58,498 nucleotides of DNA from Enterococcus sp. BWB1-3 (GTDB lineage Bacteria; Bacillota; Bacilli; Lactobacillales; Enterococcaceae): contig NZ_JADOEP010000025.1 of assembly GCF_016745275.1 (NCBI RefSeq), forward strand, positions 1 to 58,498, given 5' to 3'. Positions 8,792 through 17,078 of this stretch are shown here, piece by piece. Positions within the stretch are counted from its first letter, which is position 1. Each line of letters begins with the position of its first letter. A model generated the notes under the pieces. The model saw only the letters and a list, made by a program, of their open reading frames with translations, had not been told where the DNA came from and made no database searches. Made by a program: the position numbers and the translations under genes.

Positions 8792-10116
8792 ATTGCAGCC
8801 TCCTCTCTAATGAGTTCATTTACTATTGAAACGACCTCATCGATTTCTTCTTTGGTATTCATTTCAGTCACACACCACAGGAGACCTCTTTCTGTCGGCA
8901 ACCCGCCAAGTATTCCTCTTTCTTCCAATCGTTGCAGCAGCTTTTCATCCTCTACCGGGAGCTTTATTACAAATTCGTGAAAAAAATCAGTATCATTTAC
9001 CAGTTCAACTTCTGAAAGAGCAGAGAGTTTGTCGGCCATATAATGAGCTTTGTCATAGCACTGCATTGCTGCTTTTTTCAACCCTTCAGGTCCAACTGCA
9101 CTTAAATAAATTGAAACAGTCAGCGCGCAGTGGGCCACATTGGAACAAATATTGGACGCCGCTTTTTCTCTGCGAATATGCTGTTCTCGAGCCTGCAGCG
9201 TCAGAACAAAGGAGCGTCTGCCTTTGACATCTGCAGTTTCACCGACAATCCTCCCTGGAAGACGGCGCATCATCTTATTGGTTGTCGCAATAAAACCAAT
9301 ATAGGCTCCGCCAAAATTCAATGGCAGTCCCAAAGGCTGTGCTTCGCCTACAGCAATATCTGCACCCATTTCTCCCGGTGTCTTCAATACTGCCATCGAC
9401 AGCGGATTCACAGCTACAACTGCCTTGGCTTTGTATTCCTTCGTAACACGAATGATTTCTTCTACCTTTTCAAGGTTTCCAAAATAATTCGGCTGTTGAA
9501 CCAGCACACATGCTGCAGTTTCATCCATCAATTCTTCAAGCTTATTCAAATCGACTTGACCGTCTTTTTCCGGAATGACAACAATTTCGATTCCTCTCGA
9601 ATCATAGTAGGTTTTAATCGTTGATAGTGTCATTGGGTGAACAGTTGCTGCAATCAATGCTTTTTTACGTTTCTTTTCTATGCACATATTAATTGCCTCG
9701 GCAGCAGCTGTTGCACCATCATATACAGAGGCATTCGTTGCGTCCATTCCAGTCAGTTCACAAATCATTGTCTGATATTCAAAAATTGACTGCAGCAGCC
9801 CCTGACTAATCTCTGCCTGATAAGGTGTATATGCAGTAACAAATTCCTCCTTAGCTGCTATCTGATTTACAATAGCTGGAATATAATGTCTGTAAGCACC
9901 CGCACCACGGAATATTGTCGAAAACACTTTATTTTTTTCTGCAAGTTCCTGCATCTTCCTTTTAACCTCACGCTCAGAACCGCCCTTTGGAAGATTAAGT
10001 TCACTAATCTTCACTTTGTCAGGTATTTCTTCAAACAGCTTATCCAGCGTATTCAGTCCCAACAGTTTTAACATTTCCTGCTGTTCTTTTTCGGTCGTTC
10101 CCAAATAATTGCCCAT
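8788..10116 (-). CDS. gcvPA: Glycine dehydrogenase (decarboxylating) subunit 1
   Basis: N-terminal half of the split P-protein, 442 residues. It opens with MGNYLGTTEKEQQEML and has the family's FRGAGAYRHYIPAIV (about 68-82) and TPYQAEISQGLLQ (95-107) blocks. It forms the heterotetramer with GcvPB. The gene lies 28 bases after gcvH with an AGGAGG ribosome site. Confidence 0.96.
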   Translation of the reverse strand: MGNYLGTTEKEQQEMLKLLGLNTLDKLFEEIPDKVKISELNLPKGGSEREVKRKMQELAEKNKVFSTIFRGAGAYRHYIPAIVNQIAAKEEFVTAYTPYQAEISQGLLQSIFEYQTMICELTGMDATNASVYDGATAAAEAINMCIEKKRKKALIAATVHPMTLSTIKTYYDSRGIEIVVIPEKDGQVDLNKLEELMDETAACVLVQQPNYFGNLEKVEEIIRVTKEYKAKAVVAVNPLSMAVLKTPGEMGADIAVGEAQPLGLPLNFGGAYIGFIATTNKMMRRLPGRIVGETADVKGRRSFVLTLQAREQHIRREKAASNICSNVAHCALTVSIYLSAVGPEGLKKAAMQCYDKAHYMADKLSALSEVELVNDTDFFHEFVIKLPVEDEKLLQRLEERGILGGLPTERGLLWCVTEMNTKEEIDEVVSIVNELIREEAAI

Positions 10117-10144
10117 CTGACAACCTCCTCAAAATTTTTGCTTA

Positions 10145-10519
10145 TTACTTCTCTGATTCTTTTTGAACGAATACTTCGTACTCTTCTTTTGTCATCAGTT
10201 CTGCTGTCTCACCCAAATCCTTCACTTCCATAATCCAAGAATCATATGGGGCTGAGTTGATAAGCTCTGGGCTGTCTTCAAGCTCTTCATTAACTGCCGA
10301 CACCGTTCCGCTGATTGGTGAATAAAGCTCTGATGCTGTCTTTACCGATTCGATATCTGCAAATCCTTCTCCTGTTGATACTTCATCATCTATATCAGGA
10401 AGATCAATATACACAATATCGCCTAATTCTTCCTGTGCATAATCAGAAATACCCACCTTCGCTGTATCCCCTTCTAGCTTTACCCACTCATGTGATTTTG
10501 TAAATTTTACTTCGCTCAT
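10145..10519 (-). CDS. gcvH: Glycine cleavage H-protein (lipoyl carrier)
   Basis: Lipoylated carrier of 124 residues with the canonical start EVKFTKSHEWVK. The lipoyl lysine is K60 in IESVKTASELYSP. A longer frame opens with a TTG at 10537, but the ATG at 10519 has an AGGAGA site 7 bases upstream and gives the family's usual N terminus. It lies 19 bases downstream of gcvT. Function requires lipoate attachment; no lipoate ligase gene is in the window. Confidence 0.96.
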   Translation of the reverse strand: MSEVKFTKSHEWVKLEGDTAKVGISDYAQEELGDIVYIDLPDIDDEVSTGEGFADIESVKTASELYSPISGTVSAVNEELEDSPELINSAPYDSWIMEVKDLGETAELMTKEEYEVFVQKESEK

Positions 10520-10538
10520 TACATTTTCTCCTCTCAAA

Positions 10539-11627
10539 TTAAACCGAATAAAACGGCATTTTTACTATTTTTGCTGGAATTCGCCTATTCCTGACTGCCA
10601 ACTCAATTTCAGTACCAACAGCTGAATGGTCCTTATCAACAATTGCCATAGCAACTGCCTTTTCAATAAAAGGACAATGGGTTCCCGACGTTGTTTCTCC
10701 GATCTTGTCCCCGTCTTTTAAATAGACTTCCACATGCTCTCTTGCAATTCCACGCCCCGTCAATTCAATTCCGACACGGGTTACTGACGGCGCCTCCTTG
10801 CCAACCAGTGCTGATTTCCCAATAAAATCATCTTTTCCCATTTTAATACCAAAGTTTAAGCCCGTTTCAAAAGGAGTGATGGTTTCATCCATTTCATGTC
10901 CATAAAGAGGCATTGCTGTTTCCAGCCGCAATGTATCCCTTGCCCCTAGACCACAGGGAACCAATCCGAACTCTTCACCCGCTGCCAGTAAAGCCCGCCA
11001 AAGTTCCGGCGCCTTTTCTGATGAGCAATATAATTCGTATCCGAAAGAGCCTGTGTAGCCGGTTCGCGAAATGATACAAGAAACACCTGCCACCACTGCA
11101 TTATCCGTAAATGTATAATATTTTTCCGGTATCATAGCTGCTTCAGTCAATTTCTTAATTATTTCTCTTGATGCAGGGCCCTGCAAGGCAATTTGACCAT
11201 AGCTGTCTGAGACATCTTCAAAATGTACTTCTCCAAATAAATGCTCCTGCATCCATTGAATATCCTTCTCACGATTGCCTGCATTCACAACCAGCAGATA
11301 TTTTTCTTCTCCCATTTTATAAACCAGCAAGTCATCCAAAACTCCGCCTTGATCATTGCACATCAGACTATACCGCACCCGTCCAATCGGCATTTTCGAA
11401 AAGTCGTTCGTCAAAAGTTTCTGGATATTCGCTGTCGCATCCTTCCCCTCATAAAGAACTTCCCCCATGTGTGAAACATCAAACAGTCCAGCCTCATTTC
11501 TTACAGCCAAATGCTCCTTGATTACTCCTGTTTCCTGATACTGTACCGGTAAAAGATAACCGGCAAAGGGAACAATTTTCCCGCCTGCTTCTACATGGCA
11601 TTCATACAATGACGTCTTTTTCTCCAT
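10539..11627 (-). CDS. gcvT: Aminomethyltransferase (glycine cleavage T-protein)
   Basis: Folate-dependent enzyme of 362 residues that releases ammonia and makes 5,10-methylene-THF from the aminomethyl-lipoyl H-protein. Typical blocks are FAGYLLPVQY, LFDVSHMGEV, GVLDDLLVYK and SRTGYTGSFGYELY. It is the first gene of the operon and starts about 57 bases downstream of the riboswitch terminator. Confidence 0.97.
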   Translation of the reverse strand: MEKKTSLYECHVEAGGKIVPFAGYLLPVQYQETGVIKEHLAVRNEAGLFDVSHMGEVLYEGKDATANIQKLLTNDFSKMPIGRVRYSLMCNDQGGVLDDLLVYKMGEEKYLLVVNAGNREKDIQWMQEHLFGEVHFEDVSDSYGQIALQGPASREIIKKLTEAAMIPEKYYTFTDNAVVAGVSCIISRTGYTGSFGYELYCSSEKAPELWRALLAAGEEFGLVPCGLGARDTLRLETAMPLYGHEMDETITPFETGLNFGIKMGKDDFIGKSALVGKEAPSVTRVGIELTGRGIAREHVEVYLKDGDKIGETTSGTHCPFIEKAVAMAIVDKDHSAVGTEIELAVRNRRIPAKIVKMPFYSV

Positions 11628-11683
11628 TCTTCACCCTCACTTTCTTTTAATTATTGCCGTCTAACTTTTTGAGCGCGACAAAA

Positions 11684-11721
11684 AGAGGATAACAGCAAAA
11701 AAATCCTTGCAGTTATCCTCT
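11684..11721 (-). terminator. Riboswitch-controlled terminator before gcvT
   Basis: AGAGGATAACTGC pairs with GCTGTTATCCTCT (one bulged base each side) and is followed on the minus strand by TTTTTG. It directly follows the second glycine aptamer, so it is the likely expression platform; glycine binding would prevent termination. Confidence 0.8.
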
Positions 11722-11724
11722 GTT

Positions 11725-11890
11725 ATTAACCTGAGAGATTCTCCTTTTTCAAGGGTTGCTCCTTCGGTGCATAATGCTCTCCAGAGGTTTGTCAGATTAC
11801 GGTCCTTTTACCTGAGATCTTCACAGCAAATGCCTGCGAGGTTTGCTGCTTATTCCTTCGGTGACAGATCGCCTGTTCTCTCCCGTAATC
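11725..11890 (-). promoter_or_regulatory. Tandem glycine riboswitch (gcvT leader)
   Basis: Read on the minus strand, aptamer 1 begins GGGAGAGAAC, contains CACCGAAGGAATAAGC and ends in ATCTCAGGTAAAAGGACC. After a short linker, aptamer 2 has CTGGAGAGC, CACCGAAGGAGCAACC and ends AATCTCTCAGG. These are the conserved cores of the two-aptamer glycine riboswitch. It controls the complete glycine operon and predicts induction by glycine. Confidence 0.95.
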
Positions 11891-11903
11891 CTCAATCAAT
11901 ATT

Positions 11904-11917
11904 AGTAAGCGCTATCA
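11904..11917 (-). promoter_or_regulatory. cre-like CcpA site upstream of the glycine riboswitch
   Basis: TGATAGCGCTTACT differs at one position from a common consensus TGWAARCGYTWNCW. It lies 14 bases upstream of the riboswitch, close to where the promoter must be, so carbon catabolite repression of the operon is plausible. I could not fix the -35 and -10 boxes with confidence. Confidence 0.5.
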
Positions 11918-12298
11918 TTTTTTATCTTACCAATATTTTGTGAAATATACAATACAAAATTCAACTATTTTTTTCAGTCTGCCTAAATTGAACAAATTTC
12001 ACAACAAAATTTAAATTTAAGATTCAAACTGAAAAACAAGAAAAAGACTGGTTTAAAGCTGTTTATCTTACAATTGTTATTGAGGAAAAATAATAAAAGT
12101 CGGTAAAAGCTTTTTCTGAAAATAAAGTTGACCCTTATTTTTTCCGAGGAGTTTTTCACAAAATCAGCAGAAATTATATTCAAAGACTCAACAATAACTT
12201 CATCAAAGAAGCTATATATCTTTTACTCATAATAAGGATAACAAGAGTACCAAAAGTTACTTATCAGAAAAATTTGAAAAAGCAGGTGCTCATAGATA
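11918..12298. other. AT-rich stretch without a convincing gene
   Basis: This stretch should contain the promoter of the gcv operon near its left edge. A 66-codon minus-strand frame at 11983-12183 has low-complexity, Phe/Lys/Asn-rich content and no ribosome site, and I do not call it. Confidence 0.6.
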
Positions 12299-12421
12299 AT
12301 GAAAATACTGGCAGTCTTACTACTTATCACATTGTTGCTAACCTCTTGCTTCACATCAAAGGATCTAGAAGGTACTTCTAATTATAGAAAAACCAGCAAT
12401 AAAGCAAACCACAGGAAATGA
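12299..12421 (+). pseudogene. Truncated lipoprotein gene (40-codon N-terminal remnant)
   Basis: The frame encodes a clear lipoprotein signal: MKILAVLLLITLLLTSC with the lipobox LLTSC at 13-17, then 23 polar residues and a stop. An AGGTG site lies about 9 bases upstream of the ATG. A mature part of only 24 residues and the repeat debris directly downstream suggest a broken gene. A real small lipoprotein cannot be excluded. Confidence 0.45.
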
Positions 12422-12474
12422 GTCTTATTCAAGAATGGAAGCAATCCAATATAGATGAATCAGCACTAATTCAT

Positions 12475-12857
12475 TCCTGCTCTTCAAATGCTCGTCGCAT
12501 GTCTTAGGGACATACAAGACATGCTATATACGTAGTCTTGATAAATATTCCTTGAATAGAGGCTAGCTCATCATACAAAGAGATAGCTCTGTATACAGAC
12601 GACAAGCTTTGAATGTGACATATCTATCCTTGAAGTTACTCTCATATCAACCGCACGTTTCTTGGATTAGAAGCATGTCTTAGTTTTAAATCGGTTATGG
12701 CATGTCTATAAAGTCGGTGGCATTCGAATTCTTCAGTGATTTTTGTTAAAATCAAGGAAAAAAACACAGCTTATGTGGGTCATAAGCAAGTATTTATGAC
12801 GATGCGTTCTATAAAAATTATCAAAATATTCGCTGCTTGAGTTTTTAGACACACCCT
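12475..12857. repeat. Dispersed repeat copy D (mosaic)
   Basis: Pieces in order: CAAATGCTCGTCGCATGTCT (as in copy A), GATAAATATTCCTTGAATAG (as A), ACAGACGACAAGCTTTGAAT and CGTTTCTTGGATTAGAAGCA (both shared, inverted, with the 30.8-31.3 kb region). A diverged left end follows (ATGTCTATAAAGTCGGTGGC), and the right end GAGTTTTTAGACACACCCT matches copy B. Only about 150 bases separate the two ends here, against about 350 in copy B. No open frame is supported. Confidence 0.65.
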
Positions 12858-12995
12858 AATACAATGGTTGAAATTCTATTAAGCAGGATTAGCATTGTAT
12901 TTTAAACTGATCCTAACCGACCGATTTTTCAGACCATTGAAAAATAATAACCAGCTGATTATATAAACATAAATAATGTACATTATCTAAATAAG

Positions 12996-13082
12996 ATAGG
13001 ACCGAAATCCATTGATCCCCCCTAACAAGTCAACAGTTTCAGTCCTATTCATTAAGATTCTATGGAGACAGCGGGAATCAAT
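12996..13082 (-). repeat. Distal attachment repeat of the ssrA island (attL/attR-like)
   Basis: The sequence holds a terminator-like hairpin (ATAGGACTGAAAC / ATTTCGGTCCTAT on the minus strand, 12996-13048). Next to it is a copy of the tmRNA 3' end: GATTCCCGCTGTCTCCATAG on the minus strand. The genuine ssrA end has GACTCCCGCCGTCTCCATAG, and its terminator has the same loop text (CCCTAACAA-TCAAC read on plus). The match extends about 70 bases at roughly 80% identity in the same orientation, as expected for the displaced target copy after integration into ssrA. No tRNA or tmRNA body is present here. Confidence 0.8.
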
Positions 13083-13160
13083 TATATATTATATAGACCC
13101 TGGTAAGATTTACTGTCTTTTTCTCGTGCCGTCAATAATGAACATTTGCTTTTTTTCTTC

Positions 13161-14084
13161 TTATTTGGCTGCCTGAATTGCTTTTTCAGTGATGTTTTTT
13201 ATGGTCAGTCCGTAAAATTCTTTTAACACTTCCGGCTCACCAGATTGACCAAACTTGTCTTGAATTCCAATTTTGATTACTTTTGTAGGATAATTTTCAG
13301 ATAAAAATTCGGAAACGGCACTGCCTAAACCGCCAATCACACTATGTTCTTCAACAACGATGAGCCATGGCGTTTCTTGCGCTGCTCGTAATACAAGCTC
13401 TTCATCCAGCGGCTTGATCGTGGAGAAATTCAACACTCGTACTTCTATTCCTTGTTGTGCCAGCTGTTCAGCAGCAGCCAGACTCTCTTGTACCATCAAA
13501 CCAGTTGCAATAATCGTACCATCATTTCCCTGCCTCAGCATTTCTGCTTGCCCGATGATAAATGGCTTCTTCTGTTCATGAATACGCGCAACAGCTAAAC
13601 GACCCAATCGTAAATAAACCGGCCCTTCTTGTTGCATGATCGCTTCAATCGCCGCTTCGGTTTCTAAATCATCAGACGGATTGATAATTGTCATGCCTGG
13701 TATGACTCGCATCAATGCAATATCTTCGATTGCCTGATGAGAACCGCCATCTTCACCTACTGTAATTCCGGCATGCGTCGCAGCAATCGTCACGTTTAAT
13801 TTTTGGTAAGCGACTGCATTACGAATCTGCTCATAGGCTCGACCTGCCTCAAAAATTGCAAAACTGCTGGCAAATGGACGTTTGCCGCCTAAAGCCAAAC
13901 CTGCCGCTGTCCCAATCATATCTGCTTCTGCAATCCCCAAATTAAAAAACTTTTCTGGTGCTTCTTTTGAAAATCCATCTGTTTTTGTTGCTGCAGATAA
14001 ATCCGCATCCAACACGACTAGCTCTTTCTTGTCCTTATACTTTATCAATGTTTCACCATACGCTTGTCTAGTGGCTTTTTTCAC
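13161..14084 (-). CDS. Transketolase, C-terminal subunit (split enzyme)
   Basis: The 307 residues carry the pyrimidine-binding and C-terminal domains of a two-subunit transketolase. The catalytic Glu is E53 in NLGIAEADM, and the TPP/substrate block THAGITVGEDGGSHQAIED starts near 103. It forms an active enzyme only with the partner encoded immediately upstream, to which it is adjacent with no spacer. It is the last gene of the island operon. Known activity is transfer of two-carbon units between ketose and aldose phosphates. Here it could consume erythrose-4-phosphate or pentose phosphates. Sulfosugar or apiose transketolases are also split, but the neighbours fit those pathways less well. 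Confidence 0.9.
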   Translation of the reverse strand: MKKATRQAYGETLIKYKDKKELVVLDADLSAATKTDGFSKEAPEKFFNLGIAEADMIGTAAGLALGGKRPFASSFAIFEAGRAYEQIRNAVAYQKLNVTIAATHAGITVGEDGGSHQAIEDIALMRVIPGMTIINPSDDLETEAAIEAIMQQEGPVYLRLGRLAVARIHEQKKPFIIGQAEMLRQGNDGTIIATGLMVQESLAAAEQLAQQGIEVRVLNFSTIKPLDEELVLRAAQETPWLIVVEEHSVIGGLGSAVSEFLSENYPTKVIKIGIQDKFGQSGEPEVLKEFYGLTIKNITEKAIQAAK

Positions 14085-14897
14085 TTAAAATACCTCCTTC
14101 AACTCAGCCAAAGCTTTTTCAGCTTCTGTCGGAGAAGGGGCTTTGCCGTGCCAGCCCACTTGATTTTCCATAAAGCTGATCCCTTTTCCTTTAACTGTTT
14201 GACATACAATAACCGACGGCCCGTCTGTAAACCTTTTTGCTGTAGTAATTGCATGAGTCAAGGAAGTGAAATCATGTCCGTCAGCTTGAATCACATGCCA
14301 ATTAAACGCAGCAAATTTTTCATCAATTGACTGGACAACCATGACCTCATCGTTGGTGCCATCGATCTGCAAGCCATTGTTATCAATGAAAGCAATCACT
14401 CGATCCAATTTATAATGAGCGGCGGTCATTGCTGCTTCCCAGATTTGTCCTTCTTGTAATTCCCCATCGCCGAGCAACACATACGTGTTTTTTTCAATAC
14501 TATCCAAACGTTTTGCCAAAGCTAAACCATTAGCAATTGAAAGGCCTTGCCCTAAAGAACCGCTGGACGAATCCACCCCTCTTGTTTTGATGCGATCCGG
14601 ATGACCTTGTAGATGACAACCAAACTTTCTTAAATCAGTTAAATCATCTTTTGGGAAAAATCCTTTATCTGCCAATACAGTATATAAAGCAGGCGCTGCA
14701 TGCCCTTTCGAAAGAATAAAATGATCCCGATCATTTTGATCATAATTATTTAATGTAATATCCATTTCTTGATAATACAAAATAGTTAAAATATCAATAG
14801 CTGAAAGAGAACCTCCGGGATGCCCTGAGCCTGCCTGTGCCAATGATTGGATCACTGCTTTACGCAGTTCATTTGCTTTTTGTTTTAAATCCGTCAT
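14085..14897 (-). CDS. Transketolase, N-terminal TPP-binding subunit (split enzyme)
   Basis: This 270-residue subunit has GSGHPGGSLSAIDIL (24-37), the Mg/TPP motif GDG at 143-145 and NN at 173-174. SKGHAAPALY (63-72) holds a conserved active-site His. Its start follows dhaL by 19 bases and its stop abuts the C-terminal subunit gene. Split transketolases are usual in carbohydrate islands and distinct from the 660-residue housekeeping enzyme. Confidence 0.92.
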   Translation of the reverse strand: MTDLKQKANELRKAVIQSLAQAGSGHPGGSLSAIDILTILYYQEMDITLNNYDQNDRDHFILSKGHAAPALYTVLADKGFFPKDDLTDLRKFGCHLQGHPDRIKTRGVDSSSGSLGQGLSIANGLALAKRLDSIEKNTYVLLGDGELQEGQIWEAAMTAAHYKLDRVIAFIDNNGLQIDGTNDEVMVVQSIDEKFAAFNWHVIQADGHDFTSLTHAITTAKRFTDGPSVIVCQTVKGKGISFMENQVGWHGKAPSPTEAEKALAELKEVF

Positions 14898-14916
14898 GTT
14901 TTCATGCCCAATCCCT

Positions 14917-15561
14917 TCATTTTCTCATTTGTTCCAAGAATACATTCATCAGCATCCACGAGGATTCTGAACCGGGATCTTTATGCCCTATCGCACGTTC
15001 GCCTAAACGCATGGCGCGTCCTTTTTTGGCAATCAACGGAATCGTCGATTCGGCTCCCTCTTTCATAATTTCAATCATTTTTTCCATTACTGCCAAATAA
15101 TCAGTGTCCTCTTTATGTGCTTGTAAATAGTCTATCCCTGGCAAAAGTGCATCCAGCATCGTCTTGTCACCCAACTCAGCCTTTCCCCGAAATTGGATAG
15201 CCTCAACACCATTTTTTATCATATCCGCAAACTCTGGAAAAGTGACCGTTTCTTTTCCTATATGATCTTTACCCATTTTTATAAAAAAGCTGCCGTACAA
15301 TGGACCGGATGCACCCCCAACTTTACTTAATAAAATCATTCCGGATTTTTTTAAGAATGTAGCAGTATCAGGCGATTCTGCCAGTTTCTCAGCCAGCTTT
15401 TCTGAAACTTCCCGAAACCCAATGCTTAAGTTGATTCCATGATCACCATCCCCAATATCTGAATCCAGTTTTGTCCAATAGTCACGATTAGCTTCGGTCA
15501 GCTCTGCCATTTTTACTAAACTATCCGCAAAAAATTGTTTATCAAATACTTGTTCACTCAT
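14917..15561 (-). CDS. dhaL: Dihydroxyacetone kinase ADP-binding subunit DhaL
   Basis: All-helical nucleotide-binding subunit of the PTS-dependent kinase, 214 residues. The Mg2+-ADP aspartates are D33, D38 and D40 in LDSDIGDGDHG. GGASGPLYGSFF (around 128-139) is the conserved lid/loop block. In this system the bound ADP is rephosphorylated by DhaM instead of being exchanged. A stem-loop separates the gene from dhaK. Confidence 0.92.
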   Translation of the reverse strand: MSEQVFDKQFFADSLVKMAELTEANRDYWTKLDSDIGDGDHGINLSIGFREVSEKLAEKLAESPDTATFLKKSGMILLSKVGGASGPLYGSFFIKMGKDHIGKETVTFPEFADMIKNGVEAIQFRGKAELGDKTMLDALLPGIDYLQAHKEDTDYLAVMEKMIEIMKEGAESTIPLIAKKGRAMRLGERAIGHKDPGSESSWMLMNVFLEQMRK

Positions 15562-15621
15562 AAGTCCACCTCATTATGTTTTAAAAATCACTTTTACTTG
15601 AACTTGGCGTTCGTTAGACCC

Positions 15622-15660
15622 GCTGCTTTCTTGCGAATCAAATGAAAACAAGAAAGCAGC
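15622..15660 (-). promoter_or_regulatory. Intercistronic stem-loop between dhaK and dhaL
   Basis: A perfect 12-bp inverted repeat, GCTGCTTTCTTG / CAAGAAAGCAGC with a 15-base loop, starts 13 bases after the dhaK stop. No T run follows on the minus strand, so it looks more like an mRNA-stabilising or processing hairpin than a terminator. Confidence 0.6.
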
Positions 15661-15673
15661 TTTGCAAATTTAT

Positions 15674-16666
15674 CTATAATTTGTAATAAGGGGTATCGCA
15701 AGGAGCATCAAGTAATTCTTTGATCTCATCATCTAATTTCATCAGCGTTACGGACATACCTGCCATATCCATTGATGTTGCATAGTTTCCGACATCTGTC
15801 CGATGAATCACAATTCCTTTCTCATTCAAAAGTTGATCCACACGACGATAACAGATATATTGATCTAATAAAGGCAGTGCGCCTAACCCATTGACCAAAA
15901 CGTAGACCTCATCATCCGCTTTTAATTGTGCATCTTCTAAGATGATTGTCATAATCTCATCAATAATCACATCTGCTTTTTCAATTTTTCGCCTTTCAAT
16001 CCCGGGTTCGCCATGAAGGCCCATACCAATTTCCATATCACCTTCATCCATTTGGAAAATCGCTTCTCCAGTCACAGGTAAAGTAGAGGAAGATAAAGCA
16101 ACACCTAATGAATACGTATTATCATTGGCTCTTTCCGTCACCGCTTTCACTTGATCTAAATCATACCCTTTCGCAGCAGCACTGCCTGCCACTTTGAAAA
16201 CAGGCAAGTCGCCGGCTACACCTCGCCGATCTTTTTTATCCTTAGCTGAATAGACATCATCCGTTGTCGTAACTGTTTCTACACGAATGCCCTCTTCCTC
16301 CATCGCCATTTCAGCACCCATATCAAAATTCATGACATCTCCAGCATAATTTCCGTAAACGTAAAGACACCCTTTGCCGCTGTCAACAGCTTTAACAGCT
16401 TCGTAGCAAGCATCTGGAGCAGGAGACGTATTGATATTTCCAACTACTGCAGCATCGGCAAAATCTTTACCGACATAGCCCAAAAACATTGGTTCATGAC
16501 CAGATCCGCCGCCAACAATCACACGTACCCGAGGTTCTTCACTCATCAGCTTACTTACAACGATCCGATTTTCTGCGTCCAAAGTAACGTATTTTTTGTT
16601 TGCTTTTGCATAGCCTGCCAACATTTCTTCTACTACATCATAGCCATCGTTAATTAATCGTTTCAT
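15674..16666 (-). CDS. dhaK: Dihydroxyacetone kinase substrate-binding subunit DhaK (possible tetrulose kinase)
   Basis: The 330 residues hold VGGGSGHEP (51-59) with H57, D110 and the substrate-binding H218 in GMGLHGEPG. These correspond to H56, D109 and H218 of E. coli DhaK, where H218 forms a hemiaminal with the ketose. It phosphorylates dihydroxyacetone, or perhaps a related ketose such as L-erythrulose, using phosphate passed from DhaM via DhaL. DhaK-fold kinases acting on erythrulose are known from tetritol pathways. The TpiA and RpiB paralogues in this operon are the reason to consider a tetrulose here. Confidence 0.93.
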   Translation of the reverse strand: MKRLINDGYDVVEEMLAGYAKANKKYVTLDAENRIVVSKLMSEEPRVRVIVGGGSGHEPMFLGYVGKDFADAAVVGNINTSPAPDACYEAVKAVDSGKGCLYVYGNYAGDVMNFDMGAEMAMEEEGIRVETVTTTDDVYSAKDKKDRRGVAGDLPVFKVAGSAAAKGYDLDQVKAVTERANDNTYSLGVALSSSTLPVTGEAIFQMDEGDMEIGMGLHGEPGIERRKIEKADVIIDEIMTIILEDAQLKADDEVYVLVNGLGALPLLDQYICYRRVDQLLNEKGIVIHRTDVGNYATSMDMAGMSVTLMKLDDEIKELLDAPCDTPYYKL

Positions 16667-16684
16667 TTTTTCCAGTCTCCTTTT

Positions 16685-17026
16685 TTATAAGAATAAAGAT
16701 AATAAAAGCCCGCCAAGTACACCACCTGATACTGCTGCAATTATATTAGGAAATGATTTTTTTATATTCCCTCCAACCAATGCAGAAGCTACCCAGACAC
16801 CCACACCAGCCGCAAGTCCCTGATCGACCCACGCAGCACCGGATTGTGTGATCATCGGGGTTGCAATCCCATGATTGATACACCAAATGGTACCAACGAT
16901 AAATAGTGCTGCCATCCAGCCGCCGACCGGTCCCCATTTTTCAACCATTTTCCCCCAAGCCATTCTGATCACAAAGGGAAATAGAAAGCCGCCGCAAAAC
17001 GTTGCAATTCCTAAACCAATAGTCAC
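16685..17026 (-). CDS. Small membrane protein of the dha island (113 aa), function unknown
   Basis: Hydrophobic protein with three or four predicted membrane segments (about 3-20, 36-50, 66-86, 93-112). It has no signal peptide and no known catalytic motif. Glycine-rich helices (ATFCGGFLFPFVIR; SGGVLGGLLLSLFL) resemble transporter helices. It lies 52 bases after the other small membrane gene and 18 bases before dhaK. A pair of unannotated small membrane genes occupies the same place in the Listeria dha/pentose operon as I recall it. The tight position suggests a two-component permease for the kinase substrate; this is inference. Confidence 0.85.
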   Translation of the reverse strand: MTIGLGIATFCGGFLFPFVIRMAWGKMVEKWGPVGGWMAALFIVGTIWCINHGIATPMITQSGAAWVDQGLAAGVGVWVASALVGGNIKKSFPNIIAAVSGGVLGGLLLSLFL

Positions 17027-17078
17027 TGTATTTCCTCCTCTTCAGTCATTTGACCGCTGTTTTTTTGATTGTTTCGGT

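Noticed and set aside
11983-12183. 66-codon minus-strand frame
   Set aside because: Phe/Lys/Asn-rich low-complexity translation in AT-rich DNA with no ribosome site.
13059-13082. Possible tRNA or second tmRNA gene
   Set aside because: Only the last 20 or so bases of the tmRNA 3' arm are present; there is no body or 5' acceptor strand. It fits an attachment-site copy.
13161-14897. Sulfosugar or apiose pathway based on the split transketolase
   Set aside because: No sulfosugar isomerase, sulfonate exporter, apiose isomerase or matching kinase is present; the DhaKLM/TpiA/RpiB set fits a triulose or tetrulose pathway better.
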